Below are positions 34,025-42,200 of a stretch of DNA of 48,799 bases, in pieces; positions within the stretch are counted from its first letter, which is position 1; each line of letters opens with the position of its first letter. The notes under the pieces are model-generated. The model did not search any database. It was not told the DNA's origin and saw nothing but the letters and a program-made list of their open reading frames with translations. The stretch spans positions 1 through 48,799 of the forward strand of contig JAHFTD010000006.1 of NCBI GenBank assembly GCA_023269565.1, in the 5' to 3' direction. Source of the DNA: Opitutaceae bacterium. GTDB lineage: Bacteria > Verrucomicrobiota > Verrucomicrobiia > Opitutales > Opitutaceae. The position numbers and the translations under genes are program-made.

Positions 34025-35968
34025 CTAGGCCGCTGAGACGGCAAAGCAGACTACCGGCATTGGGACATTCTTTAGGTTTATCTTGCCCAGCGGCGCGAGT
34101 TTGAAGCCGCCAGTCACCTCCTGCACCGCTTCAATTGAAGCCACGATCGTCCCTTCCTTGGCGGCGCCCTGCAACCGGGCCGCCAGGTTAACCGCCGCAC
34201 CATAGACGTCACCATCCGGCGCTTCGACGACCGAGCCTTGGTGAATCCCTGAGTTGACTGGTAAGCCAGGCAGGTTTTCGCTTTTCAGGGCACGTTGGAA
34301 TTCCACAGGTAACCGGGTGGCCGCCGCCATCGCCGCTGACGGATTCGGGAAGGTCCACAGCACAGCGTCCCCGATGGTCTTCACCACCCTGCCGCCGGTA
34401 GTGCGGGCGACTTCGGTGGCCACTTTCTGGAAATGTCCCGCCACAAGGAGGGCCTGCGACTCGTGAGCAACGGAAAGAGCCGTGTAGCCCTCCAGATCCG
34501 AGAACATCACCGTCGCCTCGCGCCTCTTCCCGTCGGCGATGACACTTGCCGGCATGAAGCGATTGAGGAAGCCGTCGATCCCGTGCTCCATCCGATGGCG
34601 AAAGAGATTAAAGGAAAACGCCACTATCCCACCCGAGAGCATGGTGCTGAAGCCGTGCTGCACGCCCGAGGGAAACTGGCCCAGGAGTTTGAGGGCCACG
34701 GCTTGTTGCACAATCACCAGGACACAACTCAAGGCGAGACCGACGCCCGCGATTAATATCGTCCGCTTGAGCAGCGGCTTCGGCCCGAAGGTCCGGCTGA
34801 AGTAGATTGCTCCAGCCAGCGCGAACAGGATCAAGGCCCAGCCACTGGGGAAAAACAGCATTTCAATTCCGCCGCTGTAGTCTCGCAACCAGATGTTTTC
34901 GACTCCCAAAGCCTTGAGGGCAAGCTCAAGGATCAGTCCAACACTGCATGCCATGAGCATAAGGGCCACCAAAAGGCCCCCCGCAAACAGCCAATCGATC
35001 TGCCGCCTCTCCTCCTCAGTGCAATTCTCCCGGCCTGCTCGGAGCTTTCCCACCAACCCAATCGAGAAGAGCCAGCCAAACGCCATGAGCAACGCCAAGA
35101 CGATAAGGCCAATCAAAGGTCCGATCAATAATCCGAATTGCTGACTCCGTTCGGAGAAAGTCCCTCCCCATTCGGGACTAAAAGTGGGCGCCTGGACCGG
35201 GAAAATCAGGTATGGCAGCGTGCTCAGATTTATTCCGAACAAGAGCAGGCCGGTCATTGCGACCGGCAGTTGGCGCGAGACCGCCAGTAGATTGGTGTGC
35301 CCCGGGCGATAAAAAAGGTGCACTTGTTTCTCCGCCACGAGTGGTTGGCCGCGCCAACGCAGGAGAATTTGCATCACATGCCAGTCCTCGAGCTTGGTCG
35401 GAAAGGACGAGAAAAAGCGCTCCAATTTGAGCACGCACAAACCGAATGCGAGGGTCACGGCCAGGTCGAGGCCCAGACGAGGCCAGCCGGCCCAGACAAA
35501 TATATTTTCCCGCAAACGCGCCTGCCCGTTGATCAGAAATCCAGCCAGGGAGAAAGCGAACAGAGCCAAGGCCAGGGCCAGTTGGCGGGCCGGTGCATTT
35601 TGCCGCCGCCAGATCAGAAGGGACAAGGCGAGCAACGCCGCCGTGGTAGCATCGAAGGCGAGGAAGCGGGTAAACGCCAGCTCTTGCCAGTTGGCGGGTT
35701 CACCTTCGACACGCGCGTTGAATCCAGGCCGCATGTAAGCCTGCACGAGGATCGGCAGGCTGATGTGGTCTAGTCTATCCACATTCTCGCCGGCCATCTT
35801 CCGCCACAGTAATTTGCGGGGCCTGATCGTATGGTCGCCGACCTTGATTACTTGGCCAAACGGCCGCCAGGGAGCCAATTCATGAGGTCCCACTACCCAA
35901 TAGACCAAGGCCATCAATGTTAGGATGGCCAAACCGGCGGCGATAAAGTTTCCGCGCCAGTGTGTCAT
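34025..35968 (-). CDS. polytopic membrane class III adenylate/guanylate cyclase
   Basis: A 647-residue protein. About nine to ten hydrophobic helices and loops (residues 5-465) are followed by a C-terminal class III cyclase domain. The two metal-binding Asp residues are visible (FSDLEGYT, Asp491; KTIGDAVL, Asp534), as are the transition-state Asn594 and Arg598 (AVNLAARL), so a catalytically competent homodimer is plausible. The substrate (ATP or GTP) cannot be decided. ATG 35968 starts at the first membrane helix; an upstream in-frame ATG at 36019 would read through an inverted repeat. It lies in the accessory stretch after tRNA-Arg. Confidence 0.88.
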   Translation of the reverse strand: MTHWRGNFIAAGLAILTLMALVYWVVGPHELAPWRPFGQVIKVGDHTIRPRKLLWRKMAGENVDRLDHISLPILVQAYMRPGFNARVEGEPANWQELAFTRFLAFDATTAALLALSLLIWRRQNAPARQLALALALFAFSLAGFLINGQARLRENIFVWAGWPRLGLDLAVTLAFGLCVLKLERFFSSFPTKLEDWHVMQILLRWRGQPLVAEKQVHLFYRPGHTNLLAVSRQLPVAMTGLLLFGINLSTLPYLIFPVQAPTFSPEWGGTFSERSQQFGLLIGPLIGLIVLALLMAFGWLFSIGLVGKLRAGRENCTEEERRQIDWLFAGGLLVALMLMACSVGLILELALKALGVENIWLRDYSGGIEMLFFPSGWALILFALAGAIYFSRTFGPKPLLKRTILIAGVGLALSCVLVIVQQAVALKLLGQFPSGVQHGFSTMLSGGIVAFSFNLFRHRMEHGIDGFLNRFMPASVIADGKRREATVMFSDLEGYTALSVAHESQALLVAGHFQKVATEVARTTGGRVVKTIGDAVLWTFPNPSAAMAAATRLPVEFQRALKSENLPGLPVNSGIHQGSVVEAPDGDVYGAAVNLAARLQGAAKEGTIVASIEAVQEVTGGFKLAPLGKINLKNVPMPVVCFAVSAA

Positions 35969-35970
35969 GG

Positions 35971-36017
35971 ACTGGTTAATGGCGCAGGAATGACCAGTTT
36001 CCAAGCTTGGACTGGTC
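35971..36017. promoter_or_regulatory. clustered ACTGGT/ACCAGT sites at the cyclase start
   Basis: GACCAGT (35992-35998) and ACTGGTC (36011-36017) form an inverted repeat around CCAAGCTTGG. A third half-site, ACTGGT, lies at 35971-35976 next to the start codon. Such a cluster may be an operator for the cyclase gene; no regulator is known. Confidence 0.35.
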
Positions 36018-36083
36018 AACCAATTGAACCCAGTTTTGATTGAAGCTCCTGCATCCGCAGGTCAAAAAGCGACCAAATGTTTG

Positions 36084-37478
36084 TCAGATATGAATCGCCT
36101 CGCCGGTGGTCGCGGCGGCGGCTTCGCCGAGTGCTTCTGACAATGTCGGATGGGCGTGGATTGTGTGGTGGATCTCGTCGACGGTGGCCTCGAGGTTCAT
36201 CGCCAGCCCGTATTCGGCGATGAGTTCGGTGGCCTCGCTGCCGATGATGTGCACGCCGTAGATCTCGCCGGTCTTTGCGTCGGCGATGACTTTGACAAAG
36301 CCCTCGGTGTCGCCCGCGGCCACGGCCTTGCCGACCGCGGTGAATGGAAACTTGCCGACCTTGTAATTGAGGCCCTTCTCCTTGGAGGCACGCTCGGTCA
36401 GTCCCGTGCTGGCGACCTGAGGCTGGCAGTAGGTGCAGCCGGGGAAGACGCCGACCTGCTTGGGCTTCGCGTGGCCGAACATGCCCTCGACCGCGTTGAT
36501 CGCGCGGAACATCGCCACATGCGCGAGCCACGGCGGCCCCTGGATGTCGCCGGCGGCGTAGATGCCGGGCACGCTGGTCTGGTAATCCGGGCCGACCTTC
36601 ACGAAGCCGCGATCGAGCTCCAGCTTGACCCTGGACGACAGCAGGCCGTCGAGCGCGGAGGTGATGCCGATGGCCACGAGCACGCTCTCGACCTCCAGCT
36701 CGGTCTTCGCGCCGTCCTTCACGAGGTCGAGCTTCACGCTCTGCGCGCCGACGCGGATGTTCTCGCTCTTGGTGCCGGTGTGGATGGCGATGCCCTGCTT
36801 CTCGAAGCTGCGGTGGAGAACCTTGGCCACCTCCTCGTCCTCGACGGGCAGGACCTGCGGCAGCATCTCGACGAGCGTCACCTTCGTGCCGAAGGCGTTG
36901 AAGAAATAGGCGAACTCCACGCCGATGGCGCCGGCACCGATGATCGCGAGCGACTTCGGCGGCGCCTTGGCCACGAGCGCCTCGCGCGAGGTCAGCACGC
37001 GCACGCCATCGGCCGCGAGGCCGGGCAGTAGCTTCGGCCGCTGGCCGGTGCAGAGCAGGATGTTTTTCGTCCGGAAAAACTTCCCCAGATGCTCGCCCTC
37101 CCGGATCTCGACCATCCCGGGGATGGTCACCTGCGCCTTGCCGACGAAGTAATCGACCTTGTTCTTGCGAAAAAGAAACTCCACGCCTTTGGCCATCTGG
37201 CCGGCCACGCCGCGCGAGCGCGCGATGACCTTCTCAAAGTCGAAGCCCACGCCCGTGACGCTCAGGCCGTAGCTCTCCGCCTTCTGAAATGTCCGATAAA
37301 GCTCGGCGCTCTTGAGCAGGGCCTTGGTCGGGATGCAGCCCCAGTTGAGGCAGGTGCCACCGGCGCGCTCCATTTCTATACAGGCAACCTTTTTGCCCAG
37401 CTGGCCGGCGCGGATTGCACCGACATAGCCCGCCGGGCCGCCGCCGATGACCACCAAGTCGTATATTGTGTCAGACAT
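36084..37478 (-). CDS. lpdA: dihydrolipoyl dehydrogenase
   Basis: FAD-dependent E3 subunit of 2-oxoacid dehydrogenase or glycine cleavage complexes. The 464-residue protein has the FAD motif GGGPAGYVGA, the redox disulfide GGTCLNWGC (Cys43 and Cys48), the NAD motif GAGAIGVEFA, the FAD-binding YAAGDIQG and the C-terminal HAHPTLSEALGEA with catalytic His. No E1 or E2 gene is adjacent, so it probably serves several complexes. A double-hairpin repeat lies upstream, between it and the small membrane protein gene. Confidence 0.95.
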   Translation of the reverse strand: MSDTIYDLVVIGGGPAGYVGAIRAGQLGKKVACIEMERAGGTCLNWGCIPTKALLKSAELYRTFQKAESYGLSVTGVGFDFEKVIARSRGVAGQMAKGVEFLFRKNKVDYFVGKAQVTIPGMVEIREGEHLGKFFRTKNILLCTGQRPKLLPGLAADGVRVLTSREALVAKAPPKSLAIIGAGAIGVEFAYFFNAFGTKVTLVEMLPQVLPVEDEEVAKVLHRSFEKQGIAIHTGTKSENIRVGAQSVKLDLVKDGAKTELEVESVLVAIGITSALDGLLSSRVKLELDRGFVKVGPDYQTSVPGIYAAGDIQGPPWLAHVAMFRAINAVEGMFGHAKPKQVGVFPGCTYCQPQVASTGLTERASKEKGLNYKVGKFPFTAVGKAVAAGDTEGFVKVIADAKTGEIYGVHIIGSEATELIAEYGLAMNLEATVDEIHHTIHAHPTLSEALGEAAAATTGEAIHI

Positions 37479-37543
37479 AGGAGAAAAATGTGGAGCGGGA
37501 ACGTCGCGCCGGCTGCACCGAGGGTCAAATGGAAAGTCAGCGC

Positions 37544-37623
37544 TGTAGGGCGGGATCGCTGATCCCGCCGTGTCTGTGTCGCCGAACTCCGAAGTCCGGC
37601 GGGGTCGGCGACCCCGCCCTGCA
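37544..37623. repeat. REPIN-like double hairpin
   Basis: Two perfect 9-bp hairpins, GGCGGGATC-GCT-GATCCCGCC (37549-37569) and GGCGGGGTC-GGC-GACCCCGCC (37598-37618), lie 28 bp apart. They are enclosed by an outer inverted repeat (AGGGCGGG at 37547 with CCCGCCCT ending 37620, extendable to 37544-37623). The middle holds a third, imperfect stem (CCGAACT / AGTCCGG). The whole can fold as a cloverleaf, the form of dispersed REP/REPIN repeats. Confidence 0.8.
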
Positions 37624-37629
37624 TTTCGC

Positions 37630-38037
37630 TCAGATGTCGATCACGTCGTCACGCTTTGTGGGCGGCGGGGGCGGAGCAGTCGGCCGCGGCGCCAGCAGCC
37701 GGCTGAGCACCAGGTTGGTCACGCTCACGATGAGCGCCCCCCACAGCGCCGCACCGAAGCCGGCCACGTGGAAGCCGTCCACCAGCCGGCCGACAAAGTA
37801 GAGCAGCAGCGCGTTGATCAGCCACAGGCCGAGGCCGAGCGACAGGAAGATGAACGGCAGCGTGAAGAGCACCAGCAGCGGTTTCAGCACGGTGTTGAAC
37901 ACGCTCAGCAGCAGCACGACCTCGGCGAGCGCCAGGTTGTCATCGTAGCTGATGCCGGGCACTAATTTGGTGCTCAGCACGACGCCGACGGCCAGCACCA
38001 GCCACCGCACCAGCAGGTTGACGAGCGAGTTGTGCAT
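37630..38037 (-). CDS. phage holin family IV / YvlD-type membrane protein
   Basis: A 135-residue protein with four hydrophobic helices and a C-terminal proline-rich charged tail. It fits the family annotated as 'phage holin superfamily IV' (YvlD), whose members are chromosomal and of unproven function; no phage genes are nearby. The motifs NTVLKPLLVLFTLPF and GLWLINALLLY are characteristic. ATG 38037 is chosen. It is divergent from the glycosyltransferase, with 41 bp between starts. Confidence 0.82.
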   Translation of the reverse strand: MHNSLVNLLVRWLVLAVGVVLSTKLVPGISYDDNLALAEVVLLLSVFNTVLKPLLVLFTLPFIFLSLGLGLWLINALLLYFVGRLVDGFHVAGFGAALWGALIVSVTNLVLSRLLAPRPTAPPPPPTKRDDVIDI

Positions 38038-38078
38038 TGAATGATGCCGGGAATGTTGCCACCTCTTCCCGCGGAGCA

Positions 38079-39170
38079 ATGAAAATTCTCATCCTGCAGG
38101 ACTACCTCCGCAGCGGCGGCACCGAGCGCCAGTCGGTCTTCCTCGCCGGGGCCTTTGCCGACGCCGGGCACGATGTCTCGCTGGTGACCTTCCGTCCGGG
38201 CGGGCGGCTGGCCACGGACAACTGGCAGCCCAACTTCGCCTACCACTCGCTCCAGAAACGCGACTGGCACCTCGACTGGTTTGCGCCCGGGCTGCGGGGG
38301 CTGGTCACAAAAATCTCCCCGCAGCTGGTGCTCTGCATGGGCCGCAACGCCAATTGCTACGGCAGCCTGATCCAGCGGCGGCTGCCGCAGACCGCGGTCA
38401 TCTGCACCATGAGCACCGGGCTGCCGCTGCCCTTTCTCTATGTGCGTTCGCTGCGCCGCTGCCGGCACATCATCGCCAACAGCTTTGTCGCCAAGCGCAT
38501 TCTTTCCGAGCTCTATCTCGTGCCCGAGGTGAAGGTGACGGTCATCCACAACCCCCTGCTGCGCTTCACGGTCGAGGCACCGGTCCGCAACCTGAATCTC
38601 CGCCAGGTGCACGGCGCCGGCCCCGGCACCGCGGTGCTGCTGAACGTCGCCATGTTTTATCCCGGGAAAAACCAGCGCGAGCTCATCGAAATCTGCGCGC
38701 GCCTGCCCGGCTACCTCGACTGGCAGCTGTGGCTGGTGGGAGAGGGTCCCACCCGGACGGCGTGCGCCAAGCTCGCCGATCAGCTAGGGCTCGGCTCCCG
38801 GGTCAAGTTTCTTGGCTATCAGCCCAACCCGGTGCCCTATTACAACGCCGCCGACCTCGCGGTCCTCTCCTCGCAAAGCGAGTCGCTCTCGAATTTCCTC
38901 ATCGAAACGCAGCTCCACGGGCTGCCGGCCGTCGCCTACGACGTCGTCGGCGTCGGCGAGTGCTTCCTGCCCGGCCGCTCCGGCTACCTCATCCCCAACC
39001 GCGACCGCAGCGCCTTCATCGACGCCCTCCTGCATCTGATGCGCGAGCCCGCCCGTCGCCACCGGTTCTCCCTCATGGCACAGGCCTACGCCCGCCGCAC
39101 CTTCCTCCCGCAACGCCAGGTGCAGGCCCACCTCGCCCTCCTGAAGAAGTTCGTCGTCCCGGCGGCCTGA
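38079..39170 (+). CDS. GT4-like glycosyltransferase
   Basis: A 363-residue GT-B glycosyltransferase. The N-terminal SGGTERQSVFLAGAF is the acceptor-domain glycine loop. The C-terminal domain has FYPGKNQREL, WLVGEGP, VKFLGYQPNPVPYYNAADLAVLSSQSE, then SLSNFLIETQLHGLPAVAYDVVGVGE, in which the usual E-x7-E motif region is recognisable. It probably transfers a nucleotide-activated sugar in LPS or polysaccharide synthesis. A GGAG lies 4 nt before the ATG. The acceptor is unknown. Confidence 0.86.
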   Translation: MKILILQDYLRSGGTERQSVFLAGAFADAGHDVSLVTFRPGGRLATDNWQPNFAYHSLQKRDWHLDWFAPGLRGLVTKISPQLVLCMGRNANCYGSLIQRRLPQTAVICTMSTGLPLPFLYVRSLRRCRHIIANSFVAKRILSELYLVPEVKVTVIHNPLLRFTVEAPVRNLNLRQVHGAGPGTAVLLNVAMFYPGKNQRELIEICARLPGYLDWQLWLVGEGPTRTACAKLADQLGLGSRVKFLGYQPNPVPYYNAADLAVLSSQSESLSNFLIETQLHGLPAVAYDVVGVGECFLPGRSGYLIPNRDRSAFIDALLHLMREPARRHRFSLMAQAYARRTFLPQRQVQAHLALLKKFVVPAA

Positions 39171-39229
39171 GACCCGTCCGGCAATTGCGCGTTTGAGTTT
39201 TCGCACCGTCTGCGCATCCGTGTCCGCCT

Positions 39230-42200
39230 GTGGTTAAACCCGCCCCCGAGTCCATCCGCCTGCGCGGCGTCCGCCAGAACAACCTCAAGGGTTTCGATCT
39301 CGACCTGCCGCTGGGGAAATTCATCGCCGTCACCGGCCTCAGCGGCGCGGGCAAGTCCTCGCTCGTCTTCGACACGCTGCACGCCGAGGGCCAGCGCCGC
39401 TACGTCGAGACCTTCTCCGCCTACACCCGCCAGTTCCTCGAGCTGCTCGACAAGCCCAAGGTCGACTCCGTCGAGAACATCCGCCCGTCCATCGCCATCG
39501 AGCAGACCAACACGGTCAAGACCTCCCGCTCCACCGTCGGCACCATGACGGAGCTGACCGATTTTGGCAAAATCTGGTTCAGCCACGTCGCCGAGTGCTT
39601 CGATCCCGCGACCGGTGAAAAGGTCGAGGACGACAACCCGTCGACCATTTGGGCCAAGACCCTCGCCGCCCACCCCGCCGCCACGCTGCTGCTCTGCTTC
39701 CGCATCACCAAGCCGGGAAATCTGGAGTGGTCCGAGGTGCTTACCAGCATCAAAGGCCAGGGCTACACGCGCGTGCTGGCACCGGACAAGTCCGGCACAC
39801 TCAGCGTCGCCAAACTCGACGAACTCCTCGCCGCCAAGCCCGGCGTAGCGCTGAAGCATGCCGCTCATCTCTTCGTCATCCAAGACCGGCTCCGTATCTT
39901 GGCGGAGAACAAATCGCGCTTTCTGGAGGCGACCGAAGCCGCCTTGCACTTCGGCGGAGGCGAGTTGCAGCTGTTCGCCGCCGACGGTTTCGCGCCCGCC
40001 GGACATTATTCGCGTGGGCTCCACTCGCCGAAGACCGGCCGCACCTTCCGGCCCGCCTCGCCCGGTCTCTTTTCCTTCAATTCCCCGCTCGGTGCCTGCC
40101 CGAAATGCCGCGGCTTCGGTCGGGTCATTGACATCGACTACCGCCTCGCGATTCCCGATCACTCCGTGTCGATCGACGACGGCGCGATCAAACCGTTCGA
40201 AGGAGAGATCTTCAGCGAATCCAAGCGCGATCTCCTGAAGTTCACCAGGAAACTCAAGCTGCCGACCAACATCCCCTTCGCCGGGCTCACACCCGCGCAG
40301 AAGGCCTTCGTCATTGATGGTGAACCGGGCTATGCCTTGGAACCGGGCCGGCAGTGGCCGGATTGCTGGTATGGGATCAGGGGGTTCTTTCGCTACCTCG
40401 AAGCGCGGACCTACAAGATGCATGTGCGCGTCTTTCTTTCGCGCTACCGCGCCTACAACCGCTGCCCGGACTGCGGCGGCTCGCGCCTCCAGCCCGAGGC
40501 GCTCTGCTGGCTATGGCGCGGCTGCACGCTGCCGCAACTCTACCAGCTGCCGGTCAGCGAACTGCTGGCGCTGATTCAGCAACACGGCGCGGCCCAGACG
40601 GGCGGGGCGCCCACACCCCGCAACAACGCGGCCTCCGTCCACCAACGCGACCTCGCCCACGATTCCATTGTCACGCGGCTGCGCTACCTGGAACAGGTTG
40701 GCCTCGGCTACCTGACCCTCGACCGCAGCTCGCGCACGCTCTCCGGCGGCGAGGTCCAGCGCGTCAATCTCACCTCCTGCCTCGGCACCTCGCTCGTCGA
40801 CACGCTGTTCGTGCTCGATGAGCCTTCCGTCGGCCTGCATCCGCGCGACATCGACCGGCTGCTCGGCATCATCCGCACGCTCACCGACTCCGGCAACACC
40901 GTCGTCGTCGTCGAGCACGACGAGGCCATGATCCGCGCCGCCGACCATGTGATCGAAATCGGTCCCGAGCCCGGCGCCCGCGGCGGCGAGGTCGTTTTTC
41001 AGGGCAGCGTCGGTGAAATGCTGGGTGCGCCGCGGAGCATCACGGGGGCTTATTTCTCCGGCCGTCAGCGGCTCGATGCCCCGGCAGCTCGGCGTCCAGT
41101 GGCCGGGGCGAAGTGGCTGCATTTCACCGGCGCCACCAAGCACAACCTGCAAAACCTCTCCTTCCGGCTGCCGTTGCAGCGTCTGGTCTGCCTCTCCGGC
41201 GTCTCCGGCTCGGGCAAGTCCACCCTGCTCGACAACGTCATCCATCAGGGCCTGCTCACACAGCGCAGCCAGATGACCGAAGATCCGGGGTCCATCGGGG
41301 GCATCAAATCCGGCATTGAATTCAGCGAAGTCGTGCTGGTCGACCAGTCGCCACTCAGTCGCACCCCGCGCTCGAATCCCGCCCTTTACTGTGAGGCATG
41401 GGAACTGATCCGCGAACTCTACGCCGCGACGCCCGGCGCGCTCGCGGCCGGTTTTAATCACTCCAGCTTCTCCTTCAACAGCGGCGAGGGCCGCTGCGAC
41501 CACTGCCAGGGCCTCGGCAGCGAGCGCGTCGAGATGCAGTTCCTTTCCGACGTTTTCGTGCCCTGTCCCATCTGCTCGGGCCGGCGCTTCAAGCCCGAGG
41601 TGCTCGCCATCCAGTGGGACGGCCAGTCCGTCTCCGACCTGCTCGCCACGACCGTCACCGACGCGCTGGCTTTCTTCGCCACCCAGCCCGCCATCCGCGC
41701 CCGTCTCGCCGCGCTGGCTGAGGTTGGCCTCGGCTATCTGCCGCTGGGCCAGCCGCTCAACACTCTTTCCGGCGGCGAGTCCCAGCGGCTCAAGCTCGTC
41801 CGCTACCTCTCCGATTACACCGCCGACTCGTCACTCGTGACCAGGCACATGTCACTGGCCTCCCCATCCGGTGCCCTGCTTCTGTTGGACGAGCCCACCA
41901 CCGGTCTCCACCGCCACGACGTCAAGCGATTGCTCGAGGTGCTGCAACGCATCGTAGACCGCGGCCACAGCATCGTCGTCATCGAGCACAACCTCGACGT
42001 CCTCAAGTCCGCCGACTGGATCCTTGAGATCGGTCCCGGGGCCGGCGCGAGTGGCGGCCGCATCGTCGCCGAGGGCACTCCCGAGGACATCGCGCGCGCC
42101 GCCGCCGCCACCTCGCCGTTCCTCAAGCAGGCACTCGCGGAATGTCATATAATATATGACAATCTCCACAGGGCCGCCGAGGACGCCGCGCCCTACCAGA

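Noticed and set aside
32550-36083. direct repeat of the tRNA-Arg 3' end marking the far side of the island
   Set aside because: Looked for CCCGGCACTCGC-like sequence to 36.1 kb and saw no copy.
37630-38037. phage origin for the 'holin' gene
   Set aside because: No phage structural, lysis or integrase genes nearby; the family is mostly chromosomal despite its name.
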